A stretch of 64,000 nucleotides of DNA from Gammaproteobacteria bacterium 45_16_T64 (GCA_002162955.1 MABD01000047.1:126196-190195), one strand, 5' to 3'. Shown: positions 25,513 through 35,671, counted from the stretch's first letter. Made by a program: numbers and translations. The notes: a model not told the origin generated them from the letters alone.

Positions 25513-27237
25513 TCACAGTGGCCTAATTTCCTCCACCATCAACTGTGGGCTCTGAACACCTCTAAACTCATTAATATCCAATCGATAGGCTAACCATACT
25601 TTTTTGGCGTCTCGATTAGGCCAAGCGGCCAGATCAATGTTAAAGGCAATACCGTCAATAACACGATTAGTACCAGGAATCCCAAACACTAACTTTAGGT
25701 GTTTTTCGCCCACAATTCTCTGATCCAACAACTCAAGTTCATTATCGAAGATTGGCTCAGGAAACCCCTGCCCCCAAGGCCCTGCGTCCCTGAGTATCTG
25801 GGCAAAAGGCAAGTCGAGCTCTTCAGACACCAGCGGACCATCACTTAAGATCTCCCCACGGAGATTCTCCTCGTTGAGAACTCGGCGGGCCTCCTCATCA
25901 AATGCCTGTTGAAACTCACCATAATGCTCTTCTGCTATGCTTAAACCCGCAGCCATCGCATGGCCACCGAACTTATGAATAACATGAGGCAACCGTGAGG
26001 CAACCGCATCCAGCGCGTCCCTAATATGGAAGCCGGCAATGGATCGAGCTGAACCCTTAAGCTCTCCATTACCCGCTGAAGCAAACACGATGACTGGGCG
26101 ATTATATTTATCTTTTATCCTTGAAGCCAAAATACCAATAACACCCTGATGCCAATCTTTTTGGTGTAAACACAATCCATAGGGCATGCTTTCACGATCC
26201 AAGTGCAGTTGCTTAAGCACATACAGCGCCTCTTGCTGCATTCCCCCTTCAATCGATCTCCTCTCTGCGTTGAGCTCATCGAGCTCCACGGCCATTTCAC
26301 GAGAGATACCAGGGTTATCCTCCAATAAACACTCAATTCCATGGGACATATCATCCAATCGTCCTGCGGCATTAAGCCTTGGCCCTAACGCAAACCCCAT
26401 ATCAGACGCCACTACATTAGACAGGTTTCGCTTTGCTACTTCTGCCAATGATTTAATCCCCGGCCGACAACGCCCTGCTCGCATACGGCGCAACCCATTG
26501 TGAACTAGAATTCGATTATTTTGATCCAGTGGAACAACATCCGCTACCGTGCCCAAAGCAACAATATCAAGAAAGTCGGCCATATTAGGTTGCACAATAC
26601 CCTGAGCCTCAAACCAACCAAGCTCACTCAATCGAGTACGTAGAGCAGTCATCACATAGAAAATAACACCAACCCCCGCCAGGTTTTTGCTAGGGAAATC
26701 ACAACCAGGTTGGTTGGGATTAACGATCGCATCTGCGATCGGCAACTCTCTGCCGGGGAGATGATGATCAGTCACCAACACCTTCAATCCATTTTTTTTA
26801 GCAAACGCGACCCCATCAATACTGGAAATGCCATTATCAACCGTCACCAATAAATCAGGTGACCGAGACAATGCTACCTCAACAATTTCCGGCGTTAACC
26901 CATACCCATATTCAAAACGGTTTGGCACCAAATATTCAACATGGGCAACTCCCATCGCTTTCAATGCTAAAACCGATAGCGCGCTACTGGTAGCACCATC
27001 AGCATCAAAATCACCCACCACCAAAATACGTTGGCGCTGCTCTAGAGCTACCACTAAAAGATCCAGCGCGGCCTCCAGGCCTGCCAACGCACTTGCGGGA
27101 AAAAGACGAGCCAAACCCAACTCAGCATCGCTATCGCTCAACACTCCACGAGCGCTGTAAATTCGCTGTATGGCTGGGTGTATGGCTGGGGAGAATTGAT
27201 TATCTATAGGACTAGTACGGCGGGTAACTTTTTTCAT
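25513..27237 (-). CDS. recJ: Single-stranded-DNA-specific exonuclease RecJ
   Basis: A 574-residue DHH-superfamily exonuclease of normal RecJ length. Catalytic motifs are intact: VVGDFDADGATSSAL near residue 75, LVTVDNGISS near 130, LVTDHHLPG near 155 and GFALGPRLNAAGRLDDM near 285. The DHHA1/OB region includes KGSARSIAGFHIRDAL and KFGGHAMAAGLS. RecJ degrades single-stranded DNA 5' to 3' in RecF-pathway recombination, mismatch and base-excision repair. It stands between the vgrG island and the thrC operon, on the same strand, and marks the return to conserved chromosome. The extreme N-terminus is short and basic. Confidence 0.97.
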   Translation of the reverse strand: MKKVTRRTSPIDNQFSPAIHPAIQRIYSARGVLSDSDAELGLARLFPASALAGLEAALDLLVVALEQRQRILVVGDFDADGATSSALSVLALKAMGVAHVEYLVPNRFEYGYGLTPEIVEVALSRSPDLLVTVDNGISSIDGVAFAKKNGLKVLVTDHHLPGRELPIADAIVNPNQPGCDFPSKNLAGVGVIFYVMTALRTRLSELGWFEAQGIVQPNMADFLDIVALGTVADVVPLDQNNRILVHNGLRRMRAGRCRPGIKSLAEVAKRNLSNVVASDMGFALGPRLNAAGRLDDMSHGIECLLEDNPGISREMAVELDELNAERRSIEGGMQQEALYVLKQLHLDRESMPYGLCLHQKDWHQGVIGILASRIKDKYNRPVIVFASAGNGELKGSARSIAGFHIRDALDAVASRLPHVIHKFGGHAMAAGLSIAEEHYGEFQQAFDEEARRVLNEENLRGEILSDGPLVSEELDLPFAQILRDAGPWGQGFPEPIFDNELELLDQRIVGEKHLKLVFGIPGTNRVIDGIAFNIDLAAWPNRDAKKVWLAYRLDINEFRGVQSPQLMVEEIRPL

Positions 27238-27306
27238 TGGTAAGTATTATTGGACCAAAAGAGTGGGAGGGAGCACTGCTAGATACAGCTACGCAACGCA
27301 CAAAAA

Positions 27307-27350
27307 AGCCCGGCCTGCGCAAACAACATCGTATTAGCACAGGCCGGGCT
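27307..27350 (-). terminator. Rho-independent terminator after thrC
   Basis: Arms AGCCCGGCCTG (27307-27317) and CAGGCCGGGCT (27340-27350) are perfect and are flanked by an A-run on the left and a T-run on the right, so it terminates the thrC transcript on the minus strand and could work in both directions. Confidence 0.9.
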
Positions 27351-27360
27351 TTTTATCGAA

Positions 27361-28443
27361 TTAAGATAAATTATCTAAAATCGACTTTTTCACTTCATCT
27401 AGTGTGGCATCAATAGTGCTCATAGAAGCATTACTACATTGAGAAATTGCAGTATCAGGGTCTTTTAGACCATTGCCCGTAAGCGTACATACTATTTTGC
27501 TGCCCTCAGGTATCTTGCCACTCTTCACATCACGAATTGCGCCACCAAGAGAGGCCGCTGACGCAGGTTCACAGAAAACACCTTCAGATTGAGCAAGCAA
27601 TTTTTGCGCTTCAAGAATCTCCGAATCTTGCAACTCATCAAACCAACCGCCTGACTCTTTCTGTACGTTCCATGCCTTATCCCACGACTGTGGATGCCCG
27701 ATACGAATTGCAGTAGCAATCGTTTCAGGATCATCAACCATCTTACCGCGCATAAAGGGTGCAGCTCCCGCCGCTTGATAACCGACCATTTTAGGTAGAT
27801 TATTTGATACGCCGTCTTTATGAGATTCAGAATAGCCCATCCAGTGTGCTGTAATATTTCCAGCATTACCCACTGGTAGGCAGTGATAATCAGGCGCCGC
27901 GCCTAACTCTTCAACAATTTCAAATGCTGCCGTCTTCTGACCCTGTAAACGATAAGGGTTTATCGAGTTGACAATGGTTACCGGTGCCTCTGCCGCCACT
28001 TCTTTTACCAGCTGCATGCCTTCGTCGAAGTTTCCACGGATCTGTAGAATAACCGCGCCATACATCATCGTTTGCGCAAGTTTACCCATGGCAATTTTGC
28101 CCTCGGGAATCAAAACAAATGCGGTAATACCCGCACGTGCTGCGTATGCCGCTGCTGCTGCTGACGTATTCCCGGTAGAGGCACAAATAATTGCCTTGCT
28201 GCCTTCTTCAACCGCTTTGGTCACGGCCATTGTCATACCACGGTCTTTAAAAGAGCCCGTTGGGTTCAGCCCTTCATACTTCACATAAATATCGACATCT
28301 TTGCCAATCATGCGAGGTACGTTGCTTAAACGAATAAGTGGTGTATTACCTTCACCAAGACTAATAATACGGGTGTCATCGTGAACAGGAAGGTGGTCAC
28401 GGTACTTATCGATAAGGCCAGTATAACGAGAGCTGTTAGACAT
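27361..28443 (-). CDS. thrC: Threonine synthase
   Basis: A 360-residue PLP-dependent threonine synthase of the short type. It has [15 protein letters not shown] near residue 30, the PLP-lysine motif [15 protein letters not shown] (lysine near residue 66), the phosphate-binding [14 protein letters not shown] near 90 and the C-terminal [13 protein letters not shown]. It converts O-phosphohomoserine to threonine. It lies about 80 bases downstream of hom on the same strand, forming the usual hom-thrC unit, and is followed by a strong terminator. The longer threonine synthase of Pseudomonas and E. coli has a different N-terminal region, so this is the other lineage of the family. Confidence 0.95.
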   Translation of the reverse strand: MSNSSRYTGLIDKYRDHLPVHDDTRIISLGEGNTPLIRLSNVPRMIGKDVDIYVKYEGLNPTGSFKDRGMTMAVTKAVEEGSKAIICASTGNTSAAAAAYAARAGITAFVLIPEGKIAMGKLAQTMMYGAVILQIRGNFDEGMQLVKEVAAEAPVTIVNSINPYRLQGQKTAAFEIVEELGAAPDYHCLPVGNAGNITAHWMGYSESHKDGVSNNLPKMVGYQAAGAAPFMRGKMVDDPETIATAIRIGHPQSWDKAWNVQKESGGWFDELQDSEILEAQKLLAQSEGVFCEPASAASLGGAIRDVKSGKIPEGSKIVCTLTGNGLKDPDTAISQCSNASMSTIDATLDEVKKSILDNLS

Positions 28444-28525
28444 AATAATTTTCCAAAAAAATCGCCGATAAGATCGGCATCAAACACTATTTGTAAAAGT
28501 CGTATAACGAAAAGGGCTAATACCC

Positions 28526-29833
28526 TTATCCGTCAAGTTGTTCCAAGCGAATACGTGTCACCGTCCCAACAACATCATCCTGCGACTCAAGCTTCTTAAG
28601 AGCTGCATTCATTTGATATTCTTTCACCTGACGCGTAATCATGATGATAGGCACTTCGCCATCATCAACTTCTGCTTCTTTTTGCAGTAGAGATTCAATA
28701 TTGATTTCAGATTCACTCAATATTGTTGCTATTTTTGCCATTACCCCTGGTGTGTCCTTCGCGGTAAGCCGAAGGTAGTAGGCAGTCTCAATTTGGTCGA
28801 TCGGTAAGATAGGTGTATCGGATAGTTGGTCAGCACAAAATGCCAAATGAGGCACTCGGTTATCAGGGTCCGTAGTTAACGCTCTAGCCACATCCACGAT
28901 ATCAGCCACAACCGATGACGCGGTAGGTTCAGCGCCGGCGCCAGGACCGTAATAAAGGGTTGGCCCAACAGCATCAGACATCGCCATCACCGCATTCATT
29001 ACACCATTAACATTGGCAATCAAGCGGCTCTCATGAACGAGTGTCGGATGTACTCGCAATTCAACTCCAGCATCAGTCTGCCGGGTAATACCGAGGTGCT
29101 TAATACGGTAGCCTAACTCTTCAGCGTAACGCACATCTTCTGGCGTCACTTTACTGATACCTTCGGTGTACGCCTTATCAAATTGTAGCGGAATACCAAA
29201 AGCGATGGATGCCAAGATGGTGAGTTTATGTGCCGCATCAATACCTTCAACATCAAACGTCGGATCTGCTTCTGCATAACCCAAGGCCTGAGCTTCGGCC
29301 AGTACGTCATTAAAATCTCGCCCCTTATCCTTCATCTCTGTAAGGATAAAGTTGCCAGTGCCATTGATGATACCAGCAACCCATTCAATTCTGTTGGCAG
29401 ACAATCCTTCACGAATAGCCTTAATTATAGGAATACCACCCGCAACGGCGGCTTCAAAGGCTACGTTAACCCCTTTCTTCTGCGCAGCGGTGAATATTTC
29501 GTCCCCATGCACAGCAATCAATGCCTTATTTGCTGTGACAACATGCTTGCCGTTGGCGATCGCGCCCAACACAAGCTCTTTCGCCAAGGTAGTTCCGCCA
29601 ATCAATTCAACCACAACATCCACATCAGCATCCGCGATAACGTCTGCAACGTCTCGAGATACTTTTATCGCAGATGTATCGGCTGCTGGGTTATCTCTTC
29701 GAGCCCCAACATGAGTCACTTGGATCTCACGCCCCGCTCGACGCGTAATATCTTCTGCATTACGCGTTAATACATTAAAAGTACCGCTACCTACGGTACC
29801 CAGCCCCACAATTCCTACATTGACTGGTTTCAA
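28526..29833 (-). CDS. hom: Homoserine dehydrogenase
   Basis: A 435-residue monofunctional homoserine dehydrogenase. The NAD(P)-binding VGIVGLGTVGSGTFNVL is at residues 5-21, the catalytic domain holds NGTGNFILTEM and EAQALGYAEADPTFDVEGIDAAHKL (near 190-225), and a C-terminal ACT domain spans about 355-430 (YYLRLTAKDTPGVMAKIATIL). It reduces aspartate semialdehyde to homoserine for threonine and methionine synthesis; the ACT domain usually confers feedback control by threonine. A candidate -10 box lies about 110 bases upstream. It heads the hom-thrC unit. Confidence 0.97.
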   Translation of the reverse strand: MKPVNVGIVGLGTVGSGTFNVLTRNAEDITRRAGREIQVTHVGARRDNPAADTSAIKVSRDVADVIADADVDVVVELIGGTTLAKELVLGAIANGKHVVTANKALIAVHGDEIFTAAQKKGVNVAFEAAVAGGIPIIKAIREGLSANRIEWVAGIINGTGNFILTEMKDKGRDFNDVLAEAQALGYAEADPTFDVEGIDAAHKLTILASIAFGIPLQFDKAYTEGISKVTPEDVRYAEELGYRIKHLGITRQTDAGVELRVHPTLVHESRLIANVNGVMNAVMAMSDAVGPTLYYGPGAGAEPTASSVVADIVDVARALTTDPDNRVPHLAFCADQLSDTPILPIDQIETAYYLRLTAKDTPGVMAKIATILSESEINIESLLQKEAEVDDGEVPIIMITRQVKEYQMNAALKKLESQDDVVGTVTRIRLEQLDG

Positions 29834-29941
29834 AATACCACCTCAGTGTTTGCTCATTCTTAGAGTTATTACGTACTTCAATACTTATGCCAACGATGAT
29901 AAGCATTGGCTCTGGCTAGGTCTACTGCCGAGAAGTGCAAT

Positions 29942-29947
29942 ATTATA
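29942..29947 (-). promoter_or_regulatory. Candidate -10 box for hom-thrC
   Basis: A minus-strand TATAAT stands about 110 bases upstream of the hom start and downstream of the dsbC terminator region. No good -35 hexamer is seen at 16-18 bases, so the call is weak. Confidence 0.35.
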
Positions 29948-30008
29948 CGTTTAGCCCCGATAAAAGACTAATCTGATAGGGATTTAATCCCAAAATAGAG
30001 GCACAAAA

Positions 30009-30035
30009 AAGCCGCAAAGCATGACTTTGCGGCTT
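30009..30035 (-). terminator. Rho-independent terminator after dsbC
   Basis: Arms AAGCCGCAAAG (30009-30019) and CTTTGCGGCTT (30025-30035) with a 5-base loop, followed on the minus strand by TTTTGTGC. Confidence 0.88.
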
Positions 30036-30076
30036 CCTATATTCGAAAAAGCAAAATACTACAGCTTAGGTAGTCA

Positions 30077-30823
30077 CTAGATACCGAACTCTTTCGCCAA
30101 ATCTGCAGCGCTTCGGTAACCACCCACCTGCCGTCCATCCAACGTAAATAACGCCGGCGTGCCTTTAACACCCACTTTTCGCCCTAGATCAATTTGGTCT
30201 GTAATAATCGCCGTAGGGTCACAAGCAGCGACGGTTTCTCCAACATCTCGGCGAGTCTTAGCCATATCCATCGCTTTTGCACGATCTTGAGAACACCAGA
30301 CATCAGCTAAGACCTTTCCTGCTTTTGATTGTAAACCATACCTTGGCCATGCAGCATACTTAACGGTGATGCCTAACTGATTTAATTTGGGTATTTCTGC
30401 ATGAAACTTCTGGCAGTAACCGCAACTAGTGTCCGTAAACGCAATAACCTCACCCCTCTCTTCCCCTACGGCTTTATACACTATTAGATGCTCATCTTTT
30501 AGCGTAGATAGCGCCTTAACACGCTTCTTACCACGGGACGCTTCACTGATATTCAGCACCCCTCGCTCCTGTACTGCCAGCAAGTCACCGCTAAAAATAA
30601 ACTTACCATCAGCACTGACCATCATTTCTTCACCGGAACCTAAGAAGATAGCATAAATGCCTGGCGCCACAGTAGGTTCAATCGCGACCACATTAAGTTG
30701 TGGCAAACTCTTTTTGAACTGAGCTTTGATTACCTCAGCGTCACCCGCTATTGCTTGGCCACTCAGTACCCCAGCAATAAGTGCTATTAACGATGTTCGG
30801 ACAAAAACAGCTAATCTCATCAA
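30077..30823 (-). CDS. dsbC: Periplasmic disulfide isomerase DsbC
   Basis: A 248-residue protein with an N-terminal signal peptide (cleavage probably after GQAIAG, near residue 27). Residues 28-90 are the DsbC/G dimerisation domain and the rest is a thioredoxin fold with the active site TSCGYCQKFH (CGYC near residue 134). A second cysteine pair (WCSQ and ACDP) is present as in DsbC. It reshuffles wrong disulfides in the periplasm and is kept reduced by DsbD. It lies between xerD and hom on the same strand, as in Pseudomonas, and has its own terminator. Confidence 0.95.
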   Translation of the reverse strand: MMRLAVFVRTSLIALIAGVLSGQAIAGDAEVIKAQFKKSLPQLNVVAIEPTVAPGIYAIFLGSGEEMMVSADGKFIFSGDLLAVQERGVLNISEASRGKKRVKALSTLKDEHLIVYKAVGEERGEVIAFTDTSCGYCQKFHAEIPKLNQLGITVKYAAWPRYGLQSKAGKVLADVWCSQDRAKAMDMAKTRRDVGETVAACDPTAIITDQIDLGRKVGVKGTPALFTLDGRQVGGYRSAADLAKEFGI

Positions 30824-30929
30824 TCTTCTCCAGATATAAAAACAGATAACGCGTCATACTAACAAGCTTGGAACACCAAAGCCTAGCCCAGTTCCACAAA
30901 TTCAGCGCTATATTTACCTATTGGAAGAA

Positions 30930-31847
30930 TTAACCTCTAGGATGATGCTGAGCATGTATTTCTTTTAATCGATGTTGCGCCACATAGGTATATATTTGCG
31001 TGGTAGATAAATCACTATGCCCCAACAATAATTGCACCACCCGCAGATCTGCGCCGTGATTCAACAAATGCGTCGCAAATGCATGCCGTAGCGTATGAGG
31101 TGAGACCGCCGACGCTACCCCAGCCTCGATCACGTAACGCTTAATCCTATGCCAGAAAGTCTGGCGAGTCATCACCCTCCCTCTCAGACTAGGAAACAGT
31201 ATTTGCGAGTTAACATTAGGTATAAGCTCCGCCCTGGCTTCTTTGTAATACCGCTCGATCCAACTTAAGGCTTCCTCACCCATGGGAACTAAGCGCTCCT
31301 TATTACCTTTACCAATTAGCCGAACAACGCCTTGTCGCAGATTAATCTGATGAGTTTCCAAAGTGACAAGCTCTGTAACCCTTAACCCACACGCATAAAG
31401 CAATTCCAACATTGCCCTATCTCGAAGACCTATAGGTAGATCAATATCTGGAGCCTCAAGTAGCGCCTCCACATCAGCTTCAGTAAGCACCTTGGGCAAA
31501 GACCGTCCTAACTTGGGCAGATCGATATTGGCCATCGGGTCTTCGGTCATGGCCTCCACACGTATTTGATAGAGGTAAAACCCTCGCAGCACGGATATCG
31601 TTCTCGCGGTTGAGCGCCGATCAAACTTCCCCTCCCTCTCTCCTAGGTATTCCTCTAGCAGAGCCTGCGTCCCCGCCAACAATCCAACTTTTTCAGGGCG
31701 CACAAATAACCACCGGCACACACTTAACAAATCCCGACGATAAGCAGCAAGAGTATTTTGGCTCAGCCCTTTTTCCATCCAGCAGGCATCCAAATACGCA
31801 TCAACAAGCGCAGAATCCATGCCAAGGACATCTCCTGAATCTGTCAT
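30930..31847 (-). CDS. xerD: Tyrosine recombinase XerD
   Basis: A 305-residue tyrosine recombinase. The SAM-like core-binding domain covers about residues 10-100 (DAYLDACWMEKGLSQNTLAAYRRDL). The catalytic domain shows the first arginine in YACGLRVTELVTLE, HTLRHAFATHLL for the His-x-x-Arg, and LLGHSDLSTTQIYTYV with the second His and nucleophilic Tyr. XerD with XerC resolves chromosome dimers at dif with FtsK. ATG 31847 (MTDSGD) is chosen because AAAAAGG lies upstream at normal spacing and the length then fits XerD; the longer reading from 31901 would start inside the rplS terminator. Its place beside dsbC supports XerD rather than XerC. Confidence 0.95.
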   Translation of the reverse strand: MTDSGDVLGMDSALVDAYLDACWMEKGLSQNTLAAYRRDLLSVCRWLFVRPEKVGLLAGTQALLEEYLGEREGKFDRRSTARTISVLRGFYLYQIRVEAMTEDPMANIDLPKLGRSLPKVLTEADVEALLEAPDIDLPIGLRDRAMLELLYACGLRVTELVTLETHQINLRQGVVRLIGKGNKERLVPMGEEALSWIERYYKEARAELIPNVNSQILFPSLRGRVMTRQTFWHRIKRYVIEAGVASAVSPHTLRHAFATHLLNHGADLRVVQLLLGHSDLSTTQIYTYVAQHRLKEIHAQHHPRG

Positions 31848-31889
31848 AAATGCAACCTTTTTGAAAATTGCCATAACACCAAAAACAAA

Positions 31890-31920
31890 AAAAGCGGCCA
31901 TGCTTAGCAGGGCCGCTTTT
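31890..31920 (-). terminator. Rho-independent terminator after rplS
   Basis: Arms AAAAGCGGCC (31890-31899) and GGCCGCTTTT (31911-31920) form a perfect stem; on the minus strand TTTTTTTG follows. It closes the rpsP-rimM-trmD-rplS operon before xerD. Confidence 0.92.
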
Positions 31921-31956
31921 CTTTTAATCAGACAGGCGCATCAGAGCACCCAGTGA

Positions 31957-32322
31957 TTATGCTTTACGAACAAGCTTCTCTTTAATACGAGCAGCCTTAC
32001 CAGTTCGACCACGAAGGTAATAGAGCTTAGCTCGACGCACATCGCCTTTACGCTTAACTTCAATACTTTCGATAGACTTACTGTGAAGCTGGAATACACG
32101 CTCAACACCAATACCGTTTGAGATTTTACGAACGGTAACGGCAGAGTTAACACCGCGGTTACGCAGTGCAATAACAACACCTTCATATGCCTGAAGACGG
32201 GTGCGAGTGCCTTCCTGTACTTTTACCTGAATTACTACGGTGTCGCCCGGAGCGAACTTAGGCAAATCTTGCTTTAACTGTTCAGCTTCAATCTGCTGGA
32301 TGATCTTATTTCTACCACTCAT
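31957..32322 (-). CDS. rplS: 50S ribosomal protein L19
   Basis: A 121-residue L19, close to the usual 115-118. The sequence has [22 protein letters not shown] at the start and the conserved [22 protein letters not shown] near the end. ATG 32322 is preferred to the in-frame GTG six codons earlier because the AGGAG ribosome-binding site lies between them, 7 bases before this ATG. L19 sits at the interface of the two ribosomal subunits. It is the last gene of the rpsP-rimM-trmD-rplS operon. Confidence 0.97.
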   Translation of the reverse strand: MSGRNKIIQQIEAEQLKQDLPKFAPGDTVVIQVKVQEGTRTRLQAYEGVVIALRNRGVNSAVTVRKISNGIGVERVFQLHSKSIESIEVKRKGDVRRAKLYYLRGRTGKAARIKEKLVRKA

Positions 32323-32405
32323 GGTTAGCTCCTGACTCACCTGATATTTATCAATTGATGGTAACTACCACCACTAATCTGCAATTGTTCTCTTACTGCT
32401 AAATA

Positions 32406-33170
32406 CTAGCGCTTTAACAGTGCCTCTTTCTTGTAGGCATCCAATAATGCCTGCTGCTTGTTATCTAAGTCTTTAGACTCAAGCAATTCGGGACGTCGTT
32501 CCCACGTTCGACCAAGTGACTGTTTAAGTCGCCATTCTTTAATGGCTTGGTGATTACCACTCAACAATACTTTTGGAACGCCACTATCGCGAAACCGCTC
32601 TGGCCTCGTGTAGTGCGGACAATCCAACAACCCGTCGGTAAAAGAATCTTCTTCTGCCGAATCCTGGTGCCCTAAAACACCAGGAAGTAATCTTGTTATG
32701 GCATCTATCATGGTCATTGCCGGCAATTCACCGCCGCTGAGGACATAATCCCCTATTGACCACTCTTCATCGACAACCGATTGTATTACTCGCTCATCAA
32801 TGCCTTCATAGCGCCCCGCCACCAGGACTAACGCATCTTCATTGGCAAATCGCTTCGCAGCTTGCTGATCAAAAGTCTTACCTTGAGGTGATAAATACAC
32901 CACCTTAACAGCACTCTCTTTATCACAAGCCGCCAGGCACGTTGCCTTTGCGCTATTGATTGCCTCAATCAGCGGCCCTGGAATCATCAACATGCCAGGT
33001 CCACCACCATAAGGCCTATCATCTACCGTACGATGAACGTCCTGAGTAAAATCCCGAGGGTTTATGCAATCAAGCTGCATTAGCCCAGACTTTACCGCCC
33101 TCCCCGTTACACCGTAATCGGTCACCGCAGAGAACATTTCAGGGAAAAGGGTTACTATCCCGAATTTCAT
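32406..33170 (-). CDS. trmD: tRNA (guanine-N1)-methyltransferase TrmD
   Basis: A 254-residue SPOUT methyltransferase. Family motifs are clear: [25 protein letters not shown] at the N-terminus, [16 protein letters not shown] near residue 50, the knot region [13 protein letters not shown] near 116 and [22 protein letters not shown] near 132, and the C-terminal [29 protein letters not shown]. It methylates G37 of tRNAs reading CNN and some other codons, preventing +1 frameshifting. It lies between rimM and rplS in the standard operon. Confidence 0.98.
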   Translation of the reverse strand: MKFGIVTLFPEMFSAVTDYGVTGRAVKSGLMQLDCINPRDFTQDVHRTVDDRPYGGGPGMLMIPGPLIEAINSAKATCLAACDKESAVKVVYLSPQGKTFDQQAAKRFANEDALVLVAGRYEGIDERVIQSVVDEEWSIGDYVLSGGELPAMTMIDAITRLLPGVLGHQDSAEEDSFTDGLLDCPHYTRPERFRDSGVPKVLLSGNHQAIKEWRLKQSLGRTWERRPELLESKDLDNKQQALLDAYKKEALLKR

Positions 33171-33219
33171 ATGTCACCCAACTGTTATAGCAAACGTTAA
33201 GAAGCCTAATATAGAGCCG

Positions 33220-33747
33220 CTAAAAATCCGCATCCCAGTCGACGGTAATTTCTTGCTCTTGAAGACTCACACTTAATACCACATCACCGTATAGATAAGG
33301 GATTAAGCGCTCCTGATCATCAATGCTGTCTTTTGTGGCCTTCACCACTAAAACATCATTTGCACCAGTTTCTACAAGATGATCAACAACACCAAAATTC
33401 TGCCCTTGTTGATCTTTAACTGTTAACCCCGCCAGATCAGACCAGTAATAGTCTTCTCCCTCAAGGTTTGGCAATTGTGACTTCAACATTCCAAGTTCAC
33501 ACCCGGTATAAGCCGGTGTTTGATCTCGATTATCACAGCCTTTCACTTTCGCAATAAGGCCCTTGCCATGCTGCTGGATTTTTTCAATATCCAACACTTG
33601 CCATTGCCCTTGCTTTTTAAGATACAAGGGTTGGTAACTGGCTATATTGCCCATTGGCTCCGTGAAAGAGTGAAGCTTTACCCAACCTTTAATACCGTAA
33701 GCCGAGGTAAACTTCCCAACCACTAACCAATCAGACACATTAACCAC
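33220..33747 (-). CDS. rimM: 16S rRNA processing protein RimM
   Basis: A 175-residue RimM with an N-terminal domain (VVGKFTSAYGIKGWVKLHSFTEP) and a C-terminal PRC-barrel beginning near EDYYWSDLAGLTV. It assists maturation of the 30S head, binding S19. It is encoded 31 bases downstream of rpsP and 49 bases upstream of trmD, the conserved order. The C-terminal IPYLYGDVVLSVSLQEQEITVDWDADF is typical. Confidence 0.97.
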   Translation of the reverse strand: MVNVSDWLVVGKFTSAYGIKGWVKLHSFTEPMGNIASYQPLYLKKQGQWQVLDIEKIQQHGKGLIAKVKGCDNRDQTPAYTGCELGMLKSQLPNLEGEDYYWSDLAGLTVKDQQGQNFGVVDHLVETGANDVLVVKATKDSIDDQERLIPYLYGDVVLSVSLQEQEITVDWDADF

Positions 33748-33778
33748 CTACAGGAGCGCAGACACGCCCCTTACTATA

Positions 33779-34030
33779 TTAAGCTGCTGCTTTCGCTGCC
33801 TGCTTAATCAACGATTTAACACGGTCACTAGGCTGTGCGCCTTTGTTAATCCAGTGTTGAATGCGTTCTTGCTCTAACTTCAAGCTATCTTCGTTGCCAC
33901 GAGCAACAGGGTTGAAGTAGCCTAAACGCTCGATATAACGGCCATCACGGGCACGACGAGAGTCAGCGACAACAACATGATAGAAAGGGCGCTTCTTAGA
34001 GCCACCACGTGCAAGACGAATTGTTACCAT
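33779..34030 (-). CDS. rpsP: 30S ribosomal protein S16
   Basis: An 83-residue S16 with the standard [25 protein letters not shown] start and [13 protein letters not shown]. It is a 30S assembly protein. First gene of the rpsP-rimM-trmD-rplS operon. A candidate promoter with -10 TACAAT (34214-34219, minus strand) and a long hairpin lie between ffh and this gene. Confidence 0.98.
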   Translation of the reverse strand: MVTIRLARGGSKKRPFYHVVVADSRRARDGRYIERLGYFNPVARGNEDSLKLEQERIQHWINKGAQPSDRVKSLIKQAAKAAA

Positions 34031-34106
34031 ATCAAAATAACCTTTTAACTATCAATAAGCTAAACAACAAGTTCACGCTTTATGCAAGCAATGCATGAAG
34101 CGCAAA

Positions 34107-34153
34107 GCAGGCCATCAAAACTAGTCATTTATTGACCGATTTTGATGGCCTGC
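34107..34153 (-). terminator. Long stem-loop between ffh and rpsP
   Basis: Perfect 14-base arms GCAGGCCATCAAAA (34107-34120) and TTTTGATGGCCTGC (34140-34153). On the minus strand it is followed by TTTGCGCTTC, a weak T-tract. It probably terminates ffh. Because a candidate -10 box (TACAAT, 34214-34219) lies between the ffh stop and this hairpin, it could instead attenuate the rpsP operon. Confidence 0.7.
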
Positions 34154-34276
34154 TTCTAGAAATCTCTCTTTCTCAAATAGATCATTTACAGAGTCCACCT
34201 GAGAAGGCGCTGAATTGTACGAGAAAATTTAAGTTAATTAAAGCCTTTTGGCGATTTATTTAGATTAGCACACCAA

Positions 34277-35671
34277 TTACATCTTAAATGGTGGCATACC
34301 ACCTGGACCACCAGGCATTCCACCGCCGCCCATCATCCCCTTCATACCACGCATCATGCCCTTCATGCCGCCCTTTTTGGTCAGCTTTTTCATCATTTTT
34401 TGCATTTGCTTATGCTGTTTTAGCAAGCGATTCACATCCTGAATTTGAGTACCCGACCCGGAAGCAATACGCTTTTTACGGGAGCCATTAATCACATCAG
34501 GGAATGAACGCTCTTTAGGCGTCATCGAGTGAATAATCGCCTCCATTTGTTTGAGGGCCCCATCATTGACTTGGCTTTGTGCCGCCTCAGCCATCCCACC
34601 CATTCCAGGAAGCTTGTCCATCAAACCTGCCATGCCCCCCATATTCTGCATCTGCTGGAATTGATCCAACAAGTCATTGAGGTCAAAGCCCTTACCTCGA
34701 GTCAGCTTCTTTGCAAGCTTGTCTGCTTTTTTCTTGTCGAGCTTTCGCTCAGCTTCTTCAACCAGGGTTAGGACATCACCCATACCCAATATCCGCGACG
34801 CTATACGGTCGGGATGGAACGGCTCAAGGGCATCGGTTTTTTCGCCAATACCGATAAATTTAATTGGCTTGCCTGTAATAGACCTAACCGACAACGCCGC
34901 ACCACCGCGCGCATCGCCATCAGCCTTGGTCAATACCACACCCGTGAGCGGTAACGCCTCATTAAAGGCCTTTGCAGTATTTGCCGCATCTTGCCCTGTC
35001 ATTGCATCAACGACAAACAAGGTCTCAATTGGGTTAATCGCACTATGCAGCGCTTTGATCTCACCCATCATCTCATCATCTATCGCAAGACGGCCTGCGG
35101 TATCGATGATAACAACATCCTTAAACTGCTTCTTCGCCTCATTGATTGCCGCAGTTGCGATATCAATAGGCTTTTGATCACTCGAACTCGGGAAAAAACT
35201 AGCCCCCACTTCGCCAGCTAAGGTTTCCAACTGCTTGATTGCCGCAGGACGATATACATCGGCACTGGCAACCATCACACTTTTCTTTTGTCGCTCAGAC
35301 AACCACTTCGACAGTTTCGCAACGGTTGTGGTTTTACCCGCACCTTGCAAACCTGCCATAAGAATCACTGCCGGAGGCTGTGCGGCCAAATTCAGCTCGT
35401 CATTGGCATCCCCCATCACATGGATGAGCTCATCATTAACCACTTTCACAAAGGCTTGGCCTGGATCCAAGCTCTTCATGACATCTTGACCTAATGCCTT
35501 TTCCTTTATTTGAGCAACAAATTCTTTAACGACAGGAAGAGCAACATCAGCCTCAAGCAAAGCCATTCGCACTTCGCGCAGCGTGTCTTTGATGTTCTCT
35601 TCAGTAAGTCGCCCTTTACCGCTGATATTTCGCAACGAACCAGACAGGCGTTCCGTTAAATTCTCAAACAT
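34277..35671 (-). CDS. ffh: Signal recognition particle protein Ffh
   Basis: A 464-residue SRP54-type GTPase. The N domain starts MFENLTERLSGSLRNISGKG; the G domain has the P-loop GLQGAGKTTTVAKLSKWL near residue 103, DTAGRLAIDDEMM near 190 and TKADGDARGG near 248; the methionine-rich M domain (about 330-464) ends in a Met/Gly-rich tail. It binds 4.5S RNA and signal sequences to target membrane proteins cotranslationally. ATG 35671 is chosen because it matches the canonical Ffh N-terminus; the longer reading from 35731 adds 20 unrelated residues. It diverges from the plus-strand YpjD-like gene. Confidence 0.97.
   Translation of the reverse strand: MFENLTERLSGSLRNISGKGRLTEENIKDTLREVRMALLEADVALPVVKEFVAQIKEKALGQDVMKSLDPGQAFVKVVNDELIHVMGDANDELNLAAQPPAVILMAGLQGAGKTTTVAKLSKWLSERQKKSVMVASADVYRPAAIKQLETLAGEVGASFFPSSSDQKPIDIATAAINEAKKQFKDVVIIDTAGRLAIDDEMMGEIKALHSAINPIETLFVVDAMTGQDAANTAKAFNEALPLTGVVLTKADGDARGGAALSVRSITGKPIKFIGIGEKTDALEPFHPDRIASRILGMGDVLTLVEEAERKLDKKKADKLAKKLTRGKGFDLNDLLDQFQQMQNMGGMAGLMDKLPGMGGMAEAAQSQVNDGALKQMEAIIHSMTPKERSFPDVINGSRKKRIASGSGTQIQDVNRLLKQHKQMQKMMKKLTKKGGMKGMMRGMKGMMGGGGMPGGPGGMPPFKM

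Noticed and set aside
30930-31901. XerD as a phage or mobile-element integrase
   Set aside because: Length, motifs and its place between dsbC and rplS fit chromosomal XerD; no att sites or phage genes are nearby.
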